DNA of 12,982 nucleotides, taken from assembly GCA_910577785.1 (NCBI GenBank), contig CAJTNT010000073.1, positions 1 to 12,982 of the forward strand. Direction: 5' to 3'. Positions 8,048 through 12,982 of this stretch are shown here, piece by piece. Source of the stretch: an uncultured Lachnospiraceae bacterium. Lineage in GTDB: Bacteria; Bacillota; Clostridia; Lachnospirales; Lachnospiraceae. How positions within the stretch are numbered: the first letter of the stretch is position 1; the number at the start of each line of letters is the position of its first letter. A program made the position numbers and the translations under genes. The notes beneath the pieces are model-generated. The model saw only the letters and a program-made list of their open reading frames with translations, did not search any database and had not been told where the DNA came from.

Positions 8048-8125
8048 GCGGCAGCCTCTGTTAAATCGTCTATATGCGCAAGGGCATATGGCCATTCATC
8101 GCATGCTGATTCCTTAGGCTGCCGT
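8048..8125. repeat. 78-bp nested inverted repeat in the metF / small-gene gap
   Basis: CGGCAGCCT (8049-8057) is complementary to AGGCTGCCG (8116-8124), extendable by a wobble pair at 8048/8125. Between them ATATGC and GCATAT form an inner hairpin near 8072-8089, and GAATGG (8031-8036) with CCATTC (8091-8096) offers an alternative pairing. It occupies the 336-bp divergent gap 7942-8277, between the metF promoter and the small gene on the plus strand. I found no convincing plus-strand promoter and no gene in the rest of that gap. The fold could be a leader, an old terminator or a repeat element. Confidence 0.5.
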
Positions 8126-8277
8126 GCTGCTGGCAAAACACACTACAAATAGCCCTGACAGGGATTTTGGCAAAAGAGAAGCCGCGAGCATTTACAGGCT
8201 GCTTCCCCACTGGCAATTCCATACCAGATGCCAAACTCCCTTCCAGGGCTAACTCCCTTAAGAAAGAAGGTATTTTT

Positions 8278-8529
8278 ATGGATACAAAGGATGCCAAAAA
8301 GGAAAACCATCCCGTACCTGATTTATCAGACAACTATGACTACCTGAAAGCAAGTTCTGTCACCGACTGCACAGGGGCAATGCCCAGGCCGCCCCAAAAC
8401 AGCGCGGAACTGGATTCTTATCTGGACGTCTATAATTTCCTTCCCCAATCCGCTTTTGCCAAGCCAAGTCCCTTAGAGGTGGATATGCTCCATTCTGGCA
8501 AACAGGGAAAAAAGGACCCGGCTCCTTAA
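8278..8529 (+). CDS. Small conserved-looking protein, function unknown
   Basis: This 83-residue, hydrophilic protein has no signal peptide or membrane segment. The central stretch, DYLKASSVTDCTGAMPRPP (21-39) and ELDSYLDVYNFLP (44-56), has the TDCTG and Tyr/Pro-rich character I remember from short uncharacterised Lachnospiraceae proteins, but I cannot name a family. The tail is Lys- and Pro-rich. The ATG at 8278 is chosen because GAAGG lies about seven bases upstream; an earlier in-frame ATG at 8167 would add 37 residues of unremarkable composition without a good ribosome site. It is a single gene, divergent from metF and convergent with the DUF6033-like gene, and is followed by two terminator-like hairpins. 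The single cysteine in the TDCTG motif could be functional; that is a guess. Confidence 0.65.
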   Translation: MDTKDAKKENHPVPDLSDNYDYLKASSVTDCTGAMPRPPQNSAELDSYLDVYNFLPQSAFAKPSPLEVDMLHSGKQGKKDPAP

Positions 8530-8565
8530 ACATGACAGATTAGGAAAAAACAGGCTCCTTAAACA
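8520..8565 (+). repeat. 13-bp direct repeat spanning the small gene's stop codon
   Basis: GGCTCCTTAAACA occurs at 8520-8532 and again at 8553-8565, 33 bp apart. The first copy contains the last codons and the TAA stop of the small gene. It looks like a short tandem duplication of 33 bp. Confidence 0.8.
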
Positions 8566-8640
8566 GGGCAAAAGCCCTTTTACGCTCTACAAAACATCCG
8601 CTGCAAGAGGAATCCCCCTGCAGTGGATGTTTCTATTTTA
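8565..8640. terminator. Tandem terminators, second one bidirectional
   Basis: The first, AGGGC-AAAA-GCCCT (8565-8578), is followed by TTT and would end the small plus-strand gene. The second is a 14-pair stem, AAACATCCGCTGCA (8592-8605) with TGCAGTGGATGTTT (8619-8632) including one G-U pair, followed on the plus strand by CTATTTTAATTCTT. On the minus strand the same stem is preceded by an A-rich stretch and followed by TTTTG, so it can also end the convergent gene at 9432-8683. Confidence 0.8.
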
Positions 8641-8682
8641 ATTCTTGTATCAGATTTCTGCCATTTATAGCTATTTATAAAT

Positions 8683-9432
8683 TTATATGGCCGAATCAAA
8701 CCTCTGCCCAACCCATGTCTCCTGCTCCGTACGGAGGGAATCTGCCCGCGCCATGGTGATTGTGTCATTGATTTTCTTCAACAGCTCATCCCAGGAAGAC
8801 GCTGTCACGGTCACTGTGTCCTCTGAATCGCCGCCTGTCTTTTCCACGCCGTCCTTACGCTTTTCCTCTGCCCGCTTCTGCTCCGCCTTGCGCTCGGCCT
8901 TTTTCTTGTCCTCTGCCTTCTGTTCCGCCTTCTTCTCAATCCGTTTCTTCTGGCTGGCCAATGATTTATCCACTACCGCAAAGAATGACGCCACGCCCTT
9001 TTCATTGAAGCTCATGCCGATGGTCTTCACGCTGTCCGCATTCTTGCCCAAACTCTGCTTCATCTGCGCCATCTGCGTTGTGGCGCCGCGCAGGATTCCC
9101 TCATATTTCGCACGGTACGCCTCATCCTCTGCCATCTTCTCAATCTTGTCTTCGTCAATCAGCACGACCAGGGCGCTGTTGCCTGCATATTTGCTGGCGT
9201 TTGCCTGTACTTCTTCCTTCTTATCCGAGCTGACCAGGATAAAATCCATATTGGAAAATTTCTTGCGCAGCTGGTTGTAGTATTTCTGCGCCTTCTCGCT
9301 TAACTGCGGGCTGCCCACTTCCTTCTGCCCTGCGGGCTTCGTCACCTTGCTGGTATTCTTCGCCTTAGAGGCAGATGCAGACTCTGCCGTTGCCTGGGCT
9401 GTGTATGCATTCGTAATTGCATTTGTGTCCAT
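8683..9432 (-). CDS. DUF6033-like protein, function unknown
   Basis: This 249-residue soluble protein shows three parts. Residues 1-45 are Ala/Thr/Ser-rich and probably disordered. Residues 44-158 form a folded core (LSEKAQKYYNQLRKKFSNMD, then FILVSSD, ALVVLIDEDKIEKMAEDE and MSFNEKGVASFFAVVDKS) that resembles, from memory, the DUF6033 family common in Lachnospiraceae. Residues 160-195 are a highly charged Lys/Glu/Ala helix, probably coiled coil, followed by an acidic linker and a C-terminal helix (SWDELLKKINDTITMARA). There is no signal peptide or membrane segment. The start is firm: AAGGAGGAGA (9447-9438) lies just before the ATG. Its only promoter candidate is sigma-D-like (9616-9589), which, if real, would link it to motility or late-surface genes. 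It stands alone and converges on the small gene. Confidence 0.8.
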   Translation of the reverse strand: MDTNAITNAYTAQATAESASASKAKNTSKVTKPAGQKEVGSPQLSEKAQKYYNQLRKKFSNMDFILVSSDKKEEVQANASKYAGNSALVVLIDEDKIEKMAEDEAYRAKYEGILRGATTQMAQMKQSLGKNADSVKTIGMSFNEKGVASFFAVVDKSLASQKKRIEKKAEQKAEDKKKAERKAEQKRAEEKRKDGVEKTGGDSEDTVTVTASSWDELLKKINDTITMARADSLRTEQETWVGQRFDSAI

Positions 9433-9588
9433 ATTCGTCTCCTCCTTATATTTAGATCTTGTTTAAACCTGCCGTTTTACTTAGGAAGCGCCCTGAAATA
9501 ACTTTTCACCATACTGCACACCAAATAAATTATGAATAGCCATTTCCAAACCACCCCTCTGGGCAAATCCTTCCTGCCCTTTGCTATA

Positions 9589-9616
9589 ATATCGGCCAAA
9601 TATAAGGCTATATTTA
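9589..9616 (-). promoter_or_regulatory. Possible sigma-D (flagellar-type) promoter
   Basis: On the minus strand TAAA (9616-9613) is followed, after 16 bp, by GCCGATAT (9596-9589). The -10 element matches the Bacillus sigma-D consensus exactly and the -35 core is exact; the usual spacing is 15, so it is one base long. Transcription would start about 150 bases before the DUF6033-like ATG. No sigma-A promoter of comparable quality is visible in 9433-9640 on that strand. Confidence 0.4.
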
Positions 9617-9844
9617 GAAACCCCTCCTTTATTTTCCATTATTATTCACAGCCTGGGAGCCCATGAACAGCAACTATTTTCCGCTATACAAGAAAAATAC
9701 AGCAAAACAGATATTCCATTTTCCCAATACTTGGTGTATACTATTACCCGCAGGATACCCCGTCCTTTCTCCTACTTGAATATACTGCCAGTTTCCATTT
9801 CCTGAAATGCTGCTATCCATGGCCAATGTTATTTACTTACAAAA

Positions 9845-9925
9845 ATGCCCATTTGTTAACACCCAAGAACAGCGGCAGCACTACTATGCCCATTTATTAA
9901 CACCCAAAACACTGGCAGCACTACC
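9845..9925 (+). repeat. 41-bp tandem repeat upstream of rqcH
   Basis: Copy 1 (9845-9885) and copy 2 (9886-9925) both start ATGCCCATTT and contain TTAACACCCAA and GGCAGCACTAC. They differ by a few substitutions and one missing base. They lie in what is probably the rqcH leader, ending 66 bp before its start codon. The missing base breaks any common reading frame. Confidence 0.85.
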
Positions 9926-9991
9926 CCATCACGCAAAAGAACCCAACTCAGCACCACACCCAATCTTTATTATAAAAAAGGAGGTTCCCCC

Positions 9992-11731
9992 ATGGCTTTT
10001 GACGGAATCGTAATTGCAAGCTTAGTAAAAGAACTCAACGACACCATACAAAACGGGAGGATCAGCAAAATCGCCCAGCCGGAAAAGGACGAGCTCCTGC
10101 TGACCATCAAGTGCGCAAAAAGCCAGGTACGCCTCGTGCTCTCGGCCAGCGCCTCCCTCCCCCTGGTTTACTTGACAGAGCAGAACAAGCCCAGCCCCAT
10201 GACCGCCCCTAATTTCTGCATGCTGCTGCGCAAGCACATTGCCAATGGGAAAATTACGCGCATTTTCCAGCCCCATATGGAGCGCATCATCCATTTTGAG
10301 ATTGAACACCTCGACGACCTCGGCGACCTCTGCCACAAGCAGCTGATTGTGGAAATCATGGGCAAGCACAGCAATATCATCTTCTGCGATGAAAATGGCA
10401 AAATCATCGACAGCATCAAGCACATCTCCGCCCAGGTCAGCTCCGTGCGCGAGGTGCTGCCAGGGCGGGAATATTTCATCCCCGAGACTCAGCACAAATA
10501 CAACCCCTTAGAGGCCAGCCAGGCTTCCTTCCTGGCGACAGCCTGCGAAAAGCCATTCCCAGCCGCCAAGGCCATCTACTCCACCTTCACAGGGCTAAGC
10601 CCCACGATAGCCTCTGAAATCTGCTTCCGGGCTTCCGTGGATGGAGAACGGCCAATTGCAGCGCTGTCCGAAGAGGAACGGCTGCACCTCTACCACCATT
10701 TCGCCTGGATGATGGAGGATGTGGCAGAAGGGAAGTTCACACCCAACATTATCCGCAGGCAGAAGGAACCGATTGAATTTTCCGCCCTGGAATTAAAACA
10801 GTATGGGGATTATGAGGCAGACGCCTACCCTTCCATTTCCGCCGTTCTGGAAACCTTTTTTGCCGCCAGGAGCAGCTACACCCGCATCCGCCAGAAATCC
10901 GCCGACCTGCGCAAGATTGTGTCCACCGTCCTCGACCGCAGCCGCAAGAAATTCGACTTGCAGCAAAAGCAGCTGAAGGATACGGAAAAACGGGACAAAT
11001 ATAAGGTATACGGGGAACTGATCCACACCTATGGGTACGGGCTTACAGAAGGGGCAAAGAAACTGGAGGCGCTGGATTACTATACTGACAAGATGATTTC
11101 CATCCCCTTAGACCCACAGCTTTCGCCCCAGGAAAACGCCCAAAAATACTTTGACCGCTACGGCAAGCTCAAGCGCACCTACGAAGCCCTGACGGAACTG
11201 ATTGAGGAAACCAAGGAGGAAATCCTCCACCTGGAGTCTATCTCTACCTCTTTAGACATTGCCGTGTCTGAAGATGACCTGGGGCAGATAAAAGATGAGC
11301 TGGCGCGGTTTGGCTATATCAAGAAAAAACATACTGGTAAAAAAGAAAAGGTACGGAGCAAGCCCTTCCACTACATTTCCTCGGACGGCTACCATATGTA
11401 TGTAGGCAAAAATAATTTCCAGAATGAAGAGCTGACGTTTAAGTTCGCCTCTGGCAATGACTGGTGGTTCCATGCCAAGGGGATCCCCGGCTCCCATGTG
11501 GTGGTGAAAACCAATGGCGATGAACTGCCAGACCGCACCTTTGAGGAAGCAGGGCAGCTGGCCGCCTATTACTCCCGGGGACGGGATAACGAAAAAGTGG
11601 AGATTGACTACCTGGAACGGAAAAATGTCAAGAAGCCCAACGGGAGCAAGCCCGGGTTTGTGGTCTACTATACCAATTATTCCCTGGTGGCCGCACCGGA
11701 TATCTCAGGGATTGCCTTAGCGGGGGACTGA
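9992..11731 (+). CDS. rqcH: Ribosome quality-control factor RqcH (NFACT family)
   Basis: RqcH binds 50S subunits still carrying a peptidyl-tRNA and, with tRNA-Ala, adds C-terminal alanine tails that mark stalled products for proteolysis. Older annotations call the family fibronectin-binding protein FbpA. The 579-residue length is normal. The NFACT-N domain starts MAFDGIVIASLVKEL; Glu97-Arg98 (PHMERIIHFE) fills the position of the Asp-Arg pair essential in Bacillus RqcH, with conservative Asp to Glu. Helix-hairpin-helix and coiled-coil segments follow (charged helices near 295-345 and 393-423). The NFACT-R domain near 465-570 carries YVGKNNFQNEELTF, DWWFHAKGIPGSHVV and DYLERKNVKKP. The start has AAGGAGG seven bases upstream. 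It is followed by no clear intrinsic terminator and appears to be a single gene. Confidence 0.95.
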   Translation: MAFDGIVIASLVKELNDTIQNGRISKIAQPEKDELLLTIKCAKSQVRLVLSASASLPLVYLTEQNKPSPMTAPNFCMLLRKHIANGKITRIFQPHMERIIHFEIEHLDDLGDLCHKQLIVEIMGKHSNIIFCDENGKIIDSIKHISAQVSSVREVLPGREYFIPETQHKYNPLEASQASFLATACEKPFPAAKAIYSTFTGLSPTIASEICFRASVDGERPIAALSEEERLHLYHHFAWMMEDVAEGKFTPNIIRRQKEPIEFSALELKQYGDYEADAYPSISAVLETFFAARSSYTRIRQKSADLRKIVSTVLDRSRKKFDLQQKQLKDTEKRDKYKVYGELIHTYGYGLTEGAKKLEALDYYTDKMISIPLDPQLSPQENAQKYFDRYGKLKRTYEALTELIEETKEEILHLESISTSLDIAVSEDDLGQIKDELARFGYIKKKHTGKKEKVRSKPFHYISSDGYHMYVGKNNFQNEELTFKFASGNDWWFHAKGIPGSHVVVKTNGDELPDRTFEEAGQLAAYYSRGRDNEKVEIDYLERKNVKKPNGSKPGFVVYYTNYSLVAAPDISGIALAGD

Positions 11732-11937
11732 TGCGCTTGACCGTTTTCATCCTGGAGCAGGAATGTGAGGTATTTGTGTCACCTGTATCTCCCTTAACCA
11801 ACGGCGCAGCAGGCTGCGTCCCGTGCAGCAACACGTTTATATCCTGCGGCGCTTCGCCAGATATCACTGTGTTGCCGTACGGGGTTAAGGAGCCAGCTTA
11901 CACGCTTCGGCACGTCCTTCGAATTTACGCAAGCATA

Positions 11938-12210
11938 TCATTGATATTCCGCTCCAATGCCTTCCCAACTATACATCCCAAAAGTATTCACTACCAACTC
12001 AGCCACTTTTTTCTCATGGTCTGTCAACGCATCGGATGTTTCGGAGAACATAGCAAACCGCGCATCCTCAATCGGGTTGTATTTAAAATCTTTGAAAAGG
12101 TCATAGACATCTGGATAAACAGAGCCATGCCCTACCGTATTGCCGCACAGTTGGGGGATTTCGTTCTTTATCCTCGTGGACTTATGTTTCCTTTTGCCTA
12201 TTGGCATCAT
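11938..12210 (-). pseudogene. Probable truncated gene remnant, unknown family
   Basis: The minus-strand frame of 90 codons has natural protein composition, for example YPDVYDLFKDFKYNPIEDAR, SETSDALTDHEKKVAELVV and NTFGMYSWEGIGAEYQ, with amphipathic helical character and few rare residues, unlike the Cys/Ile/His-rich plus-strand reading. I do not recognise the family. There is no Shine-Dalgarno sequence before the ATG at 12210. The frame stays open upstream through the inverted repeat for 17 more codons to a TAA, so the original start is probably lost. The likely reading is the C-terminal part of a gene cut by the event that placed the inverted repeat. A genuine short gene with a leaderless or weak start is the alternative. 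Confidence 0.4.
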
Positions 12211-12272
12211 ATTACTGCGGCGGTTAAATAGCGAAGTTTTAAAATCCGTCGATATTTAACTGCCGCAGTAAT
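12211..12272. repeat. Inverted repeat with 20-bp arms
   Basis: ATTACTGCGGCGGTTAAATA (12211-12230) is complementary to 12253-12272 with one mismatch, around a 22-base loop. It directly abuts the first ATG of the gene remnant on the left. No T-run follows on either strand, so it is not a standard terminator. The arm sequence also partly recurs at 8043-8066 (TTACTGCGGCAG, six extra bases, TTAAAT), hinting at a dispersed palindromic repeat. Confidence 0.85.
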
Positions 12273-12360
12273 AACATATATAAATATAATCCAATACGCC
12301 ATCGGCTTATTTTTTGGAAAAATTTATTTTCCAGTGTAACATTCTTCCCAAACCGGGCAC

Positions 12361-12384
12361 TAAGGAAGTGTACAGAAATAACTT
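12361..12384 (+). repeat. Second copy of the TAAGGAAG...GAAATAACTT motif
   Basis: This 24-bp segment matches 9481-9504 at 19 of 24 positions, with GGAAG at one end and GAAATAACTT at the other and most differences in the middle. It lies about 70 bp upstream of the sigma-factor start. The first copy lies in the gap before rqcH, on the same strand. Confidence 0.5.
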
Positions 12385-12452
12385 ATGAATCGTGCGCAGC
12401 ATTTTTCTTGAATCTTAAGGAATCCGATCACCAACCCGGAAGGAGCAAGGCC

Positions 12453-12950
12453 GTGAAACAGCTTTTGGAAGAACTTTTCACACAATATTATAAGGCAGTC
12501 TATTCCTATCTGTACAGCCTCTGCCGCAATGCCGGACTGTCGGAAGACCTGGCCTCCGAGGTATTCCTGGAAGTAGTAAAGTCGATTGGCTCCTTCCGGG
12601 GAGAGGCAGATATCAAGACCTGGCTTTTCTCCATTGCACGCCATAAGTGGTATCACCATCTGCGGAAAAAAAGCCGCCAGGCCGATACGGAACTTCTGAC
12701 AGAATTCCTCCCTTCGACAGGCAAAACACCAGAGGACACCTGTTATGACAGCCTGCTAGTGCAGCGGATTTACGAACTCCTAGAGGATGAGCCAGAGCGT
12801 ACGCAAAGCATCGTCAACATGCGCCTGGAAGGCTATTCCTTTTATGAGATTGGCACAAAGCATGGAATATCGGAAAGTTCCGCCCGGGTCATTGATTTCC
12901 GGGCAAAGGCAAAAATACGCAGACAGCATAACTTCTCGGAATCTCAATGA
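12453..12950 (+). CDS. ECF-type RNA polymerase sigma factor
   Basis: This is a small alternative sigma factor of the extracytoplasmic-function group, which directs RNA polymerase to stress or envelope genes and is usually held by an anti-sigma factor. At 165 residues it has only regions 2 and 4. Region 2 (about 8-75) includes FTQYYKAVYSYLYSLC, EDLASEVFLEVVKSI and the DNA-melting segment IKTWLFSIARHKWYHHLRKK. Region 4 (about 105-158) includes RTQSIVNMRLEGYSFYEIGTKHGISESSARVIDFRAKAKIR, a helix-turn-helix. I choose the GTG at 12453 because GGAAGGAG (12438-12445) sits seven bases upstream and the protein then begins at the usual point; a TTG at 12408 in the same frame would add 15 residues without a ribosome site. 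An anti-sigma gene would be expected downstream, but the window ends 32 bases after the stop. Confidence 0.93.
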   Translation: MKQLLEELFTQYYKAVYSYLYSLCRNAGLSEDLASEVFLEVVKSIGSFRGEADIKTWLFSIARHKWYHHLRKKSRQADTELLTEFLPSTGKTPEDTCYDSLLVQRIYELLEDEPERTQSIVNMRLEGYSFYEIGTKHGISESSARVIDFRAKAKIRRQHNFSESQ

Positions 12951-12960
12951 ATGAGATTCC
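12938..12960 (+). promoter_or_regulatory. Hairpin over the sigma-factor stop codon
   Basis: GGAATCTCA (12938-12946) and TGAGATTCC (12952-12960) are perfect 9-bp inverted arms around ATGAA. The stop TGA lies at 12948-12950, in the loop. Two short frames start here (ATG at 12947 and 12951) and both close within ten codons. No T-run follows inside the window, so a terminator is possible but unproven; a translational block on a downstream gene is another option. Confidence 0.55.
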
Positions 12961-12982
12961 AGCCGAAGATTGACAACTGAAT

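Larger units (their letters stand above)
9433..9991. other. 559-bp gene-free stretch between divergent genes
   Basis: I find no protein gene here; a 68-codon plus-strand frame from 9807 overlaps the rqcH start, is built on a tandem repeat and lacks a ribosome site. Contents in order are a 24-bp motif TTAGGAAG...GAAATAACTT (9481-9504), repeated at 12361-12384; the sigma-D-like site on the minus strand; a weak plus-strand promoter guess (TTCCAT 9714-9719, 17 bp, TATACT 9737-9742) for rqcH; and the 41-bp tandem repeat. The plus-strand promoter is poorly supported at its -35. Confidence 0.6.
11732..12452. other. 721-bp region without a secure gene
   Basis: Between rqcH and the sigma-factor gene I see no protein gene that I would call with confidence. 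A plus-strand frame starting at 11731 (overlapping the rqcH stop as TGATG) is open for 166 codons, but lacks a ribosome site, and its composition looks like the shadow of the minus-strand fragment at 12210-11938. Bases 11732-11937 contain only minor palindromes such as CCGTACGG. Bases 12273-12360 are AT-rich, with a GGAAAA/TTTTCC hairpin (12316-12332). No promoter with both elements is convincing for the sigma-factor gene; TGTAACA (12335-12341) resembles an ECF-type -35, but no CGTC-like -10 follows. Confidence 0.55.

Noticed and set aside
9807..10013. 68-codon frame upstream of rqcH
   Set aside because: It is built on the 41-bp tandem repeat, lacks a ribosome site and overlaps the rqcH start.
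11731..12231. Plus-strand 166-codon frame whose ATG overlaps the rqcH stop
   Set aside because: The TGATG overlap is attractive, but there is no Shine-Dalgarno site in front, the composition is unnatural and most of it mirrors the minus-strand remnant.

Overview
The window looks like chromosomal DNA of an anaerobic Firmicute, most likely a Lachnospiraceae-type Clostridium. Reasons: a pyruvate phosphate dikinase whose catalytic histidine falls at residue 455, as in the Clostridium symbiosum enzyme; a three-domain MetH with its reactivation domain encoded as a separate protein; strong AGGAGG ribosome sites; sigma-A promoters; and small proteins and intergenic repeats of lachnospiral character. 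This assignment is inferred from remembered family features, not from a search.

Layout. Bases 1-829 hold no complete gene. They contain a 7-bp tandem repeat, a leftward sigma-A promoter buried in GATATAT palindromes, a 134-bp nested inverted repeat, a 69-bp near-tandem repeat and the likely ppdK promoter. ppdK (830-3457, +) follows. Facing it is a leftward operon for the methyl branch of methionine synthesis: metF (7705-6836), a MetH reactivation-domain protein (6758-6111) and metH (6043-3659). MetF makes 5-methyl-tetrahydrofolate, MetH moves the methyl group to homocysteine through cobalamin, and the third protein should repair oxidised cobalamin using S-adenosylmethionine. The operon has a near-consensus sigma-A promoter at 7941-7913 and a 200-base structured leader that matches no riboswitch class I recognise.

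Beyond it lie a small conserved-looking protein gene (8278-8529, +) and a leftward DUF6033-like gene (9432-8683). These share a bidirectional terminator, and the second has a possible sigma-D (motility-type) promoter. After a 559-bp gene-free stretch comes rqcH (9992-11731, +), the ribosome quality-control factor. Then there is a probable gene remnant on the minus strand next to a 20-bp-arm inverted repeat, and finally an ECF-type sigma factor gene (12453-12950, +) ending in a hairpin at the window edge.

I see no defence island, CRISPR array, tRNA, rRNA or intact mobile element. The core genes are ordinary. The unusual material is between them: a decayed duplicate of the metF 3' end placed in front of the reactivation gene, the unassigned metF leader, the sigma-D-like site, the heptamer array that repeats a Shine-Dalgarno core, and several repeat structures of unknown origin.
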